The notes beneath the pieces were generated by a model. That model saw only the letters and a program-made list of their open reading frames with translations, was not told where the DNA came from and did no database searches. DNA of 31,901 nt from CAZWSX01 sp964636985 (GTDB lineage: Bacteria; Planctomycetota; Planctomycetia; Pirellulales; Pirellulaceae): assembly GCA_964636985.1 (NCBI GenBank), contig CAZWSX010000048.1, positions 1-31,901 on the forward strand, given 5' to 3'. Positions 1 through 7,838 of this stretch are shown here, piece by piece; position 1 is the stretch's first letter, and each line of letters starts with the position of its first letter. The translations under genes and the position numbers were made by a program.

Positions 1-2011
1 GCCCGAGCGAAGCCGCACCCGAAGGCGTCATTCCGGCATAGCCGACGAGTTGTCGGCGTCGCGCCAAGTCGACGCATAGAATCGCCAAGGCACGGTTAGC
101 CGCCTTCAGCCCCGACTCACGTTCGTAGCGGTCTACTACCAGGTTGATAAAAGCGACCGGGAATGCGGCCGGAGTGTCGGCCCCGTCGACCAGGATGATC
201 TCGAGCATCGCGTTAGGAACTGCCTGCACCGAGGGATCGTCGATGCTCCCCGTTCCCGACAAACCGCGCGCCCCATTCACAAAGATGGCATTGGGAATCA
301 CGCCCTTGCGCGTCAGCGTGAGGAACCGCAGCGTGTCTTCCGGAGTCACCGCAGCGCCGCCCGACATCCGCTCGACGAGCTGCTGCGCCTCGGGATTGTC
401 TTCCCAGCGTCGTTCGCCATTCACCAGTATTGGTTCCGCGGCTTTGGCCGCTTCTTTCTGATTCGGAAAGTCGGAGTTCAAGGGTCGCCCAACGCTCGTT
501 GCCCAGGCGTCGCTTTTCTCTCGATAGCGACGAGCCCACACGGGCACGCTACTCTCTCGCAGCACGTGCACTAGTGCACCCATCAGCGGAGTTGGTTCGG
601 TCGTGGGCGCGTCGGTGGCCAACCAACTGGGAGCCGCTTTCTCTCCTTCGGCAGCCTTCAGAACTGCCTCGATCAGTTCATGATCGCCTTCCTCGAGGGC
701 CTTTCGAGCCCAATCTTCCACGCGTTGACCGCGACTGGCAGGAATCTCTCCCAATTCAACCAGCGCCAGCGTGATGCCATTCTTCACGCGGAGCTTGGTC
801 GCCACCGATCGCGCGTCGTACGAAATCGCGACCGCTTGCGGATTCTCCTGCGTCGTTCCCAAGGGTTGACTCGGAATGCTATATCCAGGTCGTTCGAGCG
901 CAACAACGGTGAGTGCCGAGCCAATCAACACCGCGTGCTTGCCGTCGGGTGATAACCGTACCTCACGAACATTTTGCGTTCCGGAGTTCACGCCGGCCGC
1001 GATCGATTTCAGGTCGACGCGCGAGCGATCGCCAGGCTTTTGCGCTCCCGGAAGTTCGATCGATCCCTCCTTGGCGCGCTCCAGTTGCTTCGTTGGCACA
1101 ATGCTCCATTGCTTGTTGCGCCCCGATACCAGCCAGGCGTCGCTCGAATCGGCCGTGGCTGACTCGGCAACCTTCTGAATCCGCTGCCGGCTGTTCCAAG
1201 TCGCTTCGTCGGGTGGCGGTCCGCAAACCACTTCCGTCGTCCAGTCAAATCCATTTCGCTTTCCCTGGTGCACGCCTCCGAATTGATCGATCAGGAGATA
1301 ACGCTCGTCGGAACCAGTGGGTCGAATCGTTTCGACATACAGCTTCCCTAGCTCCATCGGGATCGGGTGCGACGATCCATCGGTCCAGAAAACTTCGTAC
1401 GACTTGGGGACGGCTTGCTCGCTGCCAATTTCCGAGCGATTCGCGCTCAATCGACCGATCGCGAACACGGAACTGTCGTTGCTGCTTGTTCCGGCAAAGT
1501 GCACGGGATAACTGCGATCGCTCAGGCCTATCAGTTTGCCGTTGCTGGTATCCCAAGTTTCGATCACCTCGGTCTGTTGGCTATCCATCATGATGCGGCG
1601 ACCGTTGGGCGAAATAGCCAGCGAAACGGCACCATTCGCGAATTCCAATTGACCCGGCCGTTTCCAAACGGTCTTGCCCGTGGCCGCGTCGAGGACCACG
1701 ATTTCTCCGCCTGTGTAAAGGGCGATGCGAGAACCGTCTTTCGAGAACACGACGTACTTAATAGTGCTGAAACGTTCGGGACACACCCATTTGCGATTCA
1801 CCGGGACCGGCACCTGCGGCCGGCTCCAGTCGGCGATCAGTTGCTTTGCCAATGCGGCGACGTCGCGGTTGGCGCCGCCCGTCTCGATGGCAGGTGGCTC
1901 GCTCGTCGCAACAGGTGCGGCGACGGGAGGACTGGCCGAGCGACCACACCCCGCCAAGAGACATAGAGCGGCGAGCACAAGCAACCCAGCTCGACAAATG
2001 GAGAACGACAT
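1..2011 (-). CDS. Exported lipoprotein with WD40-like repeats (partial, C-terminus beyond window)
   Basis: An open frame of about 670 codons runs from an ATG at 2011 to the left edge with no stop, so the C-terminus is missing. The N-terminus is a lipoprotein signal: a hydrophobic stretch followed by the lipobox LAGC with Cys22, so the protein is probably exported and lipidated. Propeller-like segments follow, for example 'FSKDGSRIALYTGG' near residue 88 and 'LSPDGKHAVLIG' near residue 349, each like a WD40/YVTN blade. The C-terminal part looks helical. It lies 18 bp downstream of a paralogous gene on the same strand; both carry the blade signature and a similar helix ('VEDWARKALEEGDHELIEAV' here), so co-transcription is likely. 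The reading frame was translated by hand from the reverse complement and checked for phase at both ends. The molecular function is unknown; WD40-like propellers usually mediate binding. Confidence 0.8.
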   Translation of the reverse strand, partial: MSFSICRAGLLVLAALCLLAGCGRSASPPVAAPVATSEPPAIETGGANRDVAALAKQLIADWSRPQVPVPVNRKWVCPERFSTIKYVVFSKDGSRIALYTGGEIVVLDAATGKTVWKRPGQLEFANGAVSLAISPNGRRIMMDSQQTEVIETWDTSNGKLIGLSDRSYPVHFAGTSSNDSSVFAIGRLSANRSEIGSEQAVPKSYEVFWTDGSSHPIPMELGKLYVETIRPTGSDERYLLIDQFGGVHQGKRNGFDWTTEVVCGPPPDEATWNSRQRIQKVAESATADSSDAWLVSGRNKQWSIVPTKQLERAKEGSIELPGAQKPGDRSRVDLKSIAAGVNSGTQNVREVRLSPDGKHAVLIGSALTVVALERPGYSIPSQPLGTTQENPQAVAISYDARSVATKLRVKNGITLALVELGEIPASRGQRVEDWARKALEEGDHELIEAVLKAAEGEKAAPSWLATDAPTTEPTPLMGALVHVLRESSVPVWARRYREKSDAWATSVGRPLNSDFPNQKEAAKAAEPILVNGERRWEDNPEAQQLVERMSGGAAVTPEDTLRFLTLTRKGVIPNAIFVNGARGLSGTGSIDDPSVQAVPNAMLEIILVDGADTPAAFPVAFINLVVDRYERESGLKAANRALAILCVDLARRRQLVGYAGMTPSGAASLG

Positions 2012-2029
2012 ACAACACTCGCGGGAGGA

Positions 2030-4084
2030 TTAGTCGGCGGGGTCTGTCTTCTTCGATAATGCTTCGGCAATTTTGGAGGAACGCAAAACGCCGTTGTACA
2101 ACTTGCACTGCGCCAGCAATTCTCTCGAATACGGCTCCCGTTCGATCACCAACAGAACGCCGCGCGTGGCACGCTCTGCATCGAAGCCCTGTACAGCGCC
2201 TTGGTTGCTACCCGAAGCGGAGGACGGCTCCTCCTTTTCATAAGGAGCTAATGCCATGGCGATCCGCGCGTAAGCGACATCGCCAGCATCTCCCGAAAAG
2301 CGGTCGGCCACCCTTTTCGCGTACTCACTCGCTTCACCCGGCTTGCCGCCCCAACGCGGCAGGAGCAACACCGCCGCCTCGCCTAAGGCGGGGTGATAAC
2401 GGTCGAGCCGCCGCAACAGGTTTTCAACGTGCGAATCGACATCGGCCCGCGGCCAATTGGCCGCGCGGGCGATTGCGAACCAGGGCTGATACAAATCGAG
2501 CGGAGGCTCATCGCCTTCCATCAACGGTTTCAACATGGCTTGCGCCTGGTCGATCAGCTGGCGAAACGCTTCCCGCTGTGTCGGCAAAACGACGTCGGCA
2601 AATCCGCTTCCACGAGCCTTCCATCCCTCGTCGATCAGTCGCTTCGCTTCCATCGAGACGATCAGCGGATTTTGCGGCCGGGCTATTTGAAAAGTCTTGA
2701 GTTGCCCGCCGATCCGCTCGGCCTGCTCTTGATCGGGCGGAACCGACTTCATAACGGTCCGCAGTGCCTCGAACTTGCTGGCGTGCGGCCAAAAGGCAAA
2801 CGGTTCGCGGTCGCTTGCCACCGCTTTCGCCACGGCATCGATTTCGTCATAAGCCTGCCGCGTGAGCGCATCGCGAAACCATTTTTCGCAGTCGTGCGCT
2901 GGGTGCTCCGTTGGAAAGGTGATGGAATGGCAAACCATTTCTCCCGAGGGCTCAACCGCCGCGACTTCGTTCAACTGCGGCCGGACAGCCACAATCCGGC
3001 CCTGTGGCACGCGGCCTCGCCATTGTGGGCACGCCACATCGATCCGAATCATCGCGATGCGATCGTTGTAGTCGTAAGCGATGCCCCACAGATCGTCGGG
3101 CGAAACCATCACGTCCCTCAGTTTCGCCATGATGGGCCCATGGCTCGCGTGCGGCATCCCCGCCACAACGGTGTCCGGATCGTCCGCGGTGAGCAGGGGT
3201 AAATCGCGCCGCATGTAGACGATCAAGCCGCCGTCGTCGTTGCCGGCAATTCGAACTCGCTTTCCCATTGCGAATTTGTTGGAACCATTGCCAGCCACGG
3301 GGCTGATGTTGACGCCTTGCCCATCGGGCTGCGCCATCGCGACTTCGATGTAATGGCCCAGTGGTTCGCCGCGAAACGCCATCCGATCACCGCTGGGGTC
3401 CATCAGGACTTTAAATGCACCGCCGCCAGGCACCCTCGAAAGCGTGAAGGTGCGGCCGGCGGTGCCGTCGAGTAGTCCAAAGCGGCCTCCCACCACGCGG
3501 CTATCGAGGAGGCACAGCCATTTTCCATCGTCCGAAATACGCATATCGCGAACCGCTACCGGTTCCTTGTGGACAAAGGCGACCTTATCGGCCGGCCAAT
3601 CCCAAATCGCGACTCCAACCGTGAAGCCAATGGCGACGTGTTTGCCATCGCTTGAGATGGCGATACAACGCGGCCGCCCCTGGGCGCCTTCGCAATCGGT
3701 GCGATCTTCGGCTCGCCCGCTGAAGCTTGTCAGTTCACGCCCGTCGGCGGAGTCGACGACCAGCACTTCCGAATCGCCCGTGAGCGCGGCGATCCGCTCG
3801 GCGTCACCTGCCCAGACCACGCGGTCGAAAGGGCCGATCGGAAAGCGGGTGCGCCATTTTTCGGAAAACTCGATTTTGGGTGCCAGGCGATTCCAACTCT
3901 GAATCAGATCTTTCGCGTTGAACTCCGATGTTGCACCGGAAGATGCCGGATCGTTGGCCGAGACATCGTTGGCCAAAACCTCATCCGCCAACACCTCGTC
4001 ATTCAGGAGGTTGTTGTCTTGAACGAGCGTGCTGGCCAGAATCAAACAGCACAGCGCAGAGAAACGCCAACCAAGCCTCGACAT
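2030..4084 (-). CDS. Exported WD40-like repeat protein, paralogue of the next gene
   Basis: This encodes 684 residues from the ATG at 4084. I prefer that start because it gives a clean signal peptide (positively charged MSRLGWR, then a hydrophobic core ending near residue 20). A start 75 bp further upstream is open but adds a non-signal-like leader. Propeller-like blades are visible at about residues 95-120 ('RIAALTGDSEVLVVDSADGR') and 140-168 ('CIAISSDGKHVAIGFTVGVA'). The C-terminal third (about 420-640) is helical and resembles TPR-type solenoid sequence. The segment 'CEKWFRDALTRQAYDEIDAV' is similar to one in the following lipoprotein gene, which begins 18 bp downstream, so the pair probably arose by duplication and is co-transcribed. 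The protein is probably periplasmic or surface-located. No catalytic motif was seen. Confidence 0.82.
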   Translation of the reverse strand: MSRLGWRFSALCCLILASTLVQDNNLLNDEVLADEVLANDVSANDPASSGATSEFNAKDLIQSWNRLAPKIEFSEKWRTRFPIGPFDRVVWAGDAERIAALTGDSEVLVVDSADGRELTSFSGRAEDRTDCEGAQGRPRCIAISSDGKHVAIGFTVGVAIWDWPADKVAFVHKEPVAVRDMRISDDGKWLCLLDSRVVGGRFGLLDGTAGRTFTLSRVPGGGAFKVLMDPSGDRMAFRGEPLGHYIEVAMAQPDGQGVNISPVAGNGSNKFAMGKRVRIAGNDDGGLIVYMRRDLPLLTADDPDTVVAGMPHASHGPIMAKLRDVMVSPDDLWGIAYDYNDRIAMIRIDVACPQWRGRVPQGRIVAVRPQLNEVAAVEPSGEMVCHSITFPTEHPAHDCEKWFRDALTRQAYDEIDAVAKAVASDREPFAFWPHASKFEALRTVMKSVPPDQEQAERIGGQLKTFQIARPQNPLIVSMEAKRLIDEGWKARGSGFADVVLPTQREAFRQLIDQAQAMLKPLMEGDEPPLDLYQPWFAIARAANWPRADVDSHVENLLRRLDRYHPALGEAAVLLLPRWGGKPGEASEYAKRVADRFSGDAGDVAYARIAMALAPYEKEEPSSASGSNQGAVQGFDAERATRGVLLVIEREPYSRELLAQCKLYNGVLRSSKIAEALSKKTDPAD

Positions 4085-4245
4085 CACGCAACCCCCGCCG
4101 GAAATAGGGCTGACGAAACCAGCGCGGGAAGCTGCAAGAGGATTCGCCTGCCGTTCCACCGCGGCAGTGAGTCTATCTCAACCGGCGGGCAACCTCAAAT
4201 TCTTGTAACGCGGTGCTGTTGTAACACGGCGTTCTCGAGGTCGCT

Positions 4246-4596
4246 TCAAGCAGTGACCGCGAGATTGAGCGCGGCCAGCAAAGCGTCGTTATCGGCGGAC
4301 TTCACGACGGCGACCGCGCCCAGGTCGGCAATTGCAACCAGCGTGGCCGGCGAGAAGCGGTCGCTACTCAAGATCAGCAACCCGTTGTAACCGGCTTCAC
4401 GAAGTCGATGCAGCGAACGGAGTCCGTCGATCGCTGGGTCGATGGCATCGACAACGATGGCATCCGGACGAGCAAGTTGGAGCTGCGCACAGGCGGCACG
4501 CGTGTCGGGAACCACCTGGCACGGCATTCGCACCGCAGCCAATTGTAGGGCAACTGCGTTCGAGCGGAGTTCAGAGTCGTCTACGTAGAGGACCAT
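4246..4596 (-). CDS. Stand-alone response-regulator receiver domain protein (CheY-like)
   Basis: The 116-residue product is about the length of a single receiver domain and has no output domain. Expected positions are present: the acidic pair Asp6-Asp7 ('LYVDDSE'), the probable phospho-acceptor Asp50 ('IVVDAIDP'), Ser77/Ser78 after the fourth strand ('LILSSD'), and Lys99 ('VVKSA'). It should therefore receive phosphate from a histidine kinase and act by protein-protein contact, in the cytoplasm. No kinase is encoded nearby. The ATG at 4596 directly abuts two perfect 16-bp direct repeats and has no clear Shine-Dalgarno sequence. Sequence similarity to the classical family is moderate, so a degenerate receiver is possible. 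Confidence 0.75.
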   Translation of the reverse strand: MVLYVDDSELRSNAVALQLAAVRMPCQVVPDTRAACAQLQLARPDAIVVDAIDPAIDGLRSLHRLREAGYNGLLILSSDRFSPATLVAIADLGAVAVVKSADNDALLAALNLAVTA

Positions 4597-4628
4597 TGCT
4601 TGAGAGGAGTGGTGCTTGAGAGGAGTGG
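4597..4628. repeat. Two perfect 16-bp direct repeats abutting a start codon
   Basis: The unit TGCTTGAGAGGAGTGG occurs at 4597-4612 and again at 4613-4628 without a gap. The first copy touches the start codon of the receiver-domain gene on the minus strand. The repeat therefore sits where its ribosome-binding site would be, but on the coding strand it is pyrimidine-rich and offers no Shine-Dalgarno match. Confidence 0.85.
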
Positions 4629-4943
4629 CTTCGATTGCGAAAAGGGGCCTACGAACGGGGCCTTCACAAAACAGATTTTCCCCAGTGCAAGCTTAGGCGA
4701 ACTTACGCTTAGTGAGATGTCGGTGAACCCGCAAAATTGAGGAAGAGTTGGTTAAGTTTCTTGCGGAGTGTCCCAAAACGGCCATTTATTTTTGTTTTGA
4801 CCTTTCCACGGCCGATGGAACTAAGAAGAATACTCGAACACTTAGTTGAAATTTAATGTGGTCTTAACATTTCATGTTCTCAGGGCAGGTGGCCGGCTTC
4901 GGGCAGCCCAACTGAGGGCCGACATGACATGAAAGGGGTAGCC
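4629..4943. other. Divergent intergenic region
   Basis: This stretch separates the minus-strand receiver gene from the plus-strand peptidase gene and must hold both promoters. The part from about 4780 to 4875 is notably AT-rich and includes a TTGAAA at 4846-4851, but I find no correctly spaced -10 partner, so I do not call a promoter. No credible coding sequence was seen. An AAAGGGG-type Shine-Dalgarno sequence for the peptidase gene lies at about 4932-4938. Confidence 0.6.
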
Positions 4944-5846
4944 ATGGGCGACCTCTGGGTGGGATTGGCATTTCTCGCAGTTGCATCCGTCGCAACCTTT
5001 CGATTGGTTGCCGCCGTCGCCGTTACTCTCGCTCCCCGCGTTCGACTGCTCTGCACCGCGGTCGTGGTTGCTCTCCTGGCGATCTTTTTGGCATTCTGGC
5101 AATCGCCGCGGATGGCGGTGTTGTTGCCCGTTTCCAATCTCATTGTCGTTTCGAATTGGCTGCCCGTTTTGGCATCGGCCGCGGCAGCGCTTTTGTGGAC
5201 CGACACGCAGGCAGCTTCTTGGAGCCGGCACGTTTTGGCCGGCACCGCCCTCGCGCTTGGCGGCTGGACCGTGATCAATCCGCTGGTCGGTAGCGTTCCC
5301 CATTGTGTGGATCGTCGCGGACCTTACGGCGATACGCAGCAGTCGACCGAGTTCACCTGTTCCGCCGCCAGTGCCGCCACCTTCCTTCGTTCTTATGGCA
5401 TCGACGCCACCGAGCAAGAGATGGCCGAGTTGTGCCTTACCCGCCGCGGCACGTCCTGGATGGGCATCTATCGCGGACTCAAACTCAAAACGGAGGGAAC
5501 TCCGTGGAAGGTCGAGTTGGTCAGCGATCGCCTGCTCGCCATGCAATCGGTTGGGCGCCGCCCGGTCCTGGCCAACATGGGCGTAACGCGAACTCAAGCC
5601 TTACTTGGAAATTCGCTGGTGGACCGCGGCGAGAATGGATGGATTCCCGGAGTCGATCACACCGTCGTCCTCCTGGGACGCGGCCCGGGCAACACCTTTC
5701 AAGTCGCCGACCCCACCCCTGGCATCGACCGCGAATTGTGGCGGCCAGAAACATTCAACACCCTTTGGCGCGGCGTCGGCTTTCAGTTAGTCGAACGCCA
5801 GCAGCCAGGCGTCGCGGTGGTCGCGAAGCACTTCGAAACGGACTAA
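4944..5846 (+). CDS. Membrane-anchored C39-like cysteine peptidase
   Basis: The 300-residue protein starts at the ATG at 4944, which has AAAGGGG five bases upstream. An in-frame ATG at 4929 lacks such a site. The first ~115 residues contain about four hydrophobic membrane segments. The rest resembles the papain-like peptidase C39 fold: 'QQSTEFTCSAASAATFL' supplies an oxyanion-type Gln and Cys139, 'GVDHTVVLLGR' supplies His239, and 'VADPTPG' supplies Asp256. The order and spacing match the C39 Cys-His-Asp triad. Classical C39 domains cleave double-glycine leaders and are fused to ABC exporters; here there is no ABC domain and no leader-peptide gene was seen nearby, so the substrate is unknown. 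The peptidase domain could face either side of the membrane. I infer peptidase activity from the intact triad. Confidence 0.78.
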   Translation: MGDLWVGLAFLAVASVATFRLVAAVAVTLAPRVRLLCTAVVVALLAIFLAFWQSPRMAVLLPVSNLIVVSNWLPVLASAAAALLWTDTQAASWSRHVLAGTALALGGWTVINPLVGSVPHCVDRRGPYGDTQQSTEFTCSAASAATFLRSYGIDATEQEMAELCLTRRGTSWMGIYRGLKLKTEGTPWKVELVSDRLLAMQSVGRRPVLANMGVTRTQALLGNSLVDRGENGWIPGVDHTVVLLGRGPGNTFQVADPTPGIDRELWRPETFNTLWRGVGFQLVERQQPGVAVVAKHFETD

Positions 5847-5853
5847 GCGATTC

Positions 5854-6020
5854 GTAGCCGCGCTCGCCAGAGCTCGCCAGAGCGTGGTGCCCCGGCAGCG
5901 TGCCTCGGGGTGGCACCCCTCTCCGTAGCCGCACTCGCCAAGAGTGCGGTAGGTTGACGTTGGGAGCCGGGCCATTCGCGAAGCGGAGGCAACTCTCCAC
6001 GTTCTGGCGAACGCGGCTAC
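5854..6020. repeat. Intergenic palindromic repeat (GTAGCCGC family, copy A)
   Basis: The element at 5925-6020 is bounded by GTAGCCGC (5925-5932) and its perfect complement GCGGCTAC (6013-6020). Just inside the left end is a perfect hairpin, CCGCACTC-GCCAA-GAGTGCGG. The right end carries CGTTC-TGGC-GAACG. A second, partial left end starts at 5854, followed by another short inverted repeat (GGTGCC...GGCACC, about 5886-5918). Related elements occur elsewhere in the window at about 23288 and 24577, with a fragment at 31578. It lies between two convergent genes. Confidence 0.85.
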
Positions 6021-6056
6021 AGCAGACGACGCCAGTGTGCGTACGTGCAAAACTAT

Positions 6057-7781
6057 CTATTCCTCGCCTTCCGGCTTGTGCAACCGAATCAAGCTGCGTG
6101 CCTCTTGCCGGTCGGCACCAACGTGGATCAGGATTGGCACTTCGTCGTTGGTTAGGTTGTAAAGGCCTGTTTCAACAATCAGGTTGTCGTTCCCTTCCAG
6201 CTTCATGGCGACGCGTTGCGTCTCCTTGTCGACTGAGCCTACAACGGGCGTTACCTTGTCGGTGAGGAAGTCCTGATAGTTGCCGCGAACGGCACCTTCT
6301 TTGTTGATCGCGAGTTGCACCACCTTGTCGGTCTGGGTTTGGTCTGGCTCGGAGATGATGGCAAACACACCCAGCGGCAGCCACTCCGCATCCTCCGTAG
6401 CGGTGTCCTCGGTAGCGGCGCCGGCATCGGCGATGGCACTGGCCTGGTCGTAATACTGCTCGGCGGACGCTACCGCTTCTTCGCCGTAATAGACCGTGCC
6501 GTCCTCGTAAGTCACGTTTTCGCCGTAGTCGTAGTACATTCCTTCGTCAGAGCATCCGCAATAGCTGCCGGCAGTCGCCCAACCCGCAGTGGCCCAGGCA
6601 GTGCCTACGAGGGCCCACTTGCCCGGGAACCAGGCTCCGGGATAGCGGCCCCAATAGCCTCCGCCGAAATAACCCCAGCGCGTGTAAGCGCCGTTGACCG
6701 CGGTCCAGGCTCGGCCGCCGACAAACTGGCCATTGGCGAAGGTAGCACCGCGACCGGCGGCAATCGCATTTCCGCCAGGGCCTCGAATGCCACCGATCGC
6801 GCCGATTTGGCCGACCCCATTGTTGGAGAATCCTGCGGCGCCGCGAACTCCGGTGTAGCCCCACTGGTTCTTGGCTCCGGTGATCGAGGCGCCCTGCCGA
6901 TAGCCGGAGGAATTAGCATATCCGCCGCGAACATTGGCGGCTGCGTTGCCGGCAGCGTCGCGGACGCCAGTCGCCGATCCTGCACGGATGGCGCTGTTGG
7001 TGCCGTCGGTTGCAGCACGCACACTGGTGCCCCGCGCTGCCGACGCGCCGCCAGACGTTTGAATGCCCGCGCGAGAACCACCCGCTACTGCGGCGCTATC
7101 TCCCTTCGAGGCACCGATCGCGCCGGCGCCTTTGACGAAAGTGTTGCCGCCAGCCCCTTCGATCTTCACGCCCCCGGCTGCTCCGCCAACGGTGGCACCT
7201 CCCGGCGTTGTGCCCGTTTTGGAGCCACCGCCGACGGTGATGGTGGTGCCGCGATCGGTTGTGAACGACTTGGACTGAGTCCCCGCGGGTCTCTGACTGG
7301 CAGACGCGCGGCCGCTCGCTCCCGTACCGGAAGCCTGCGGCATGTTGAGGAAGTTGCCAAGATCGGCAGCACTGGGGGGCCCACCCGGGCGGGCCGACGC
7401 ACCACCGGGACGCGCGGCTCCCACATTGCCTGTGGCGGGTCGCGCGGCGCCTCCCGCCGGTCGCGCCGGCGCGGGGCGAGCAGCAGCTGTGCCACCTGCT
7501 GGACGAGCACCGGCGGCCCCCGCCGGCCGAGGTGCCGCAGCCTGTGCTGGGCGCGAGGCCGGTGCCGGGCGCGCTGCCGGCGCGGAACGACTCATGGAGG
7601 GACTCGGACGGCTCATCGAAGGGCTCGGGCGTGACATTCCGCCGCCCCCGCCTCCCATGCGAGCGCCTCCACCGCCGCCACCTCGGCCTCCGCCACCACC
7701 CCCGCGGCCGCCGCGTGCGAAGGCGTCGACAGTACATATCAAGAAGAACACCAGAACCGCAATCGTCAGCCAGCGAGTCAT
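6057..7781 (-). CDS. Exported Gly/Ala/Pro-rich surface protein with planctomycete C-terminal domain
   Basis: The 574-residue protein starts at the ATG at 7781; a strong GGAGG lies eight bases upstream, ruling out a GTG five codons earlier. A signal peptide covers about residues 1-22. Next comes a run of glycine with arginine, then SRPSPSM repeats and a long Ala/Pro/Arg/Gly low-complexity stretch to about residue 150. A Gly/Ala-rich middle follows, with aromatic 'YFGGGYWGRYPG' and a small Cys cluster (SYCGCSDEG). The last ~110 residues form a compact domain starting 'WLPLGVFAI' and including 'INKEGAVRGNYQDFLTDK'. I recall similar domains in planctomycete proteins labelled 'mu-protocadherin/cell-surface protein'; that is memory, not a search. 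It is probably secreted or wall-associated. It follows the SnoaL-like gene by 57 bp. High GC and simple composition leave long spurious open frames on the other strand. Confidence 0.82.
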   Translation of the reverse strand: MTRWLTIAVLVFFLICTVDAFARGGRGGGGGGRGGGGGGARMGGGGGGMSRPSPSMSRPSPSMSRSAPAARPAPASRPAQAAAPRPAGAAGARPAGGTAAARPAPARPAGGAARPATGNVGAARPGGASARPGGPPSAADLGNFLNMPQASGTGASGRASASQRPAGTQSKSFTTDRGTTITVGGGSKTGTTPGGATVGGAAGGVKIEGAGGNTFVKGAGAIGASKGDSAAVAGGSRAGIQTSGGASAARGTSVRAATDGTNSAIRAGSATGVRDAAGNAAANVRGGYANSSGYRQGASITGAKNQWGYTGVRGAAGFSNNGVGQIGAIGGIRGPGGNAIAAGRGATFANGQFVGGRAWTAVNGAYTRWGYFGGGYWGRYPGAWFPGKWALVGTAWATAGWATAGSYCGCSDEGMYYDYGENVTYEDGTVYYGEEAVASAEQYYDQASAIADAGAATEDTATEDAEWLPLGVFAIISEPDQTQTDKVVQLAINKEGAVRGNYQDFLTDKVTPVVGSVDKETQRVAMKLEGNDNLIVETGLYNLTNDEVPILIHVGADRQEARSLIRLHKPEGEE

Positions 7782-7838
7782 TTTAAGATCCTCCACGAAC
7801 GGGATTGTTTTGAGAAAGAGGTGGAAGCCCTACCATGC

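Noticed and set aside
1367..1966. Plus-strand open frame of 199 codons near the left end
   Set aside because: It lies opposite the lipoprotein gene, whose signal peptide and propeller motifs are clear.
2393..3202. Plus-strand open frame of 269 codons within the WD40-like gene
   Set aside because: Antisense shadow of a well-supported minus-strand gene, with no recognisable domain or ribosome-binding site.
4846..4875. TTGAAA/TTAACA as a sigma-70 promoter for the C39-like peptidase
   Set aside because: The spacing is only 12 bp, too short for a standard promoter; left uncalled.
6315..7634. Long plus-strand open frame (439 codons) opposite the Gly-rich surface protein
   Set aside because: It is antisense to a GC-rich low-complexity gene with a strong ribosome-binding site and signal peptide. 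The predicted product is compositionally odd and has no family features.
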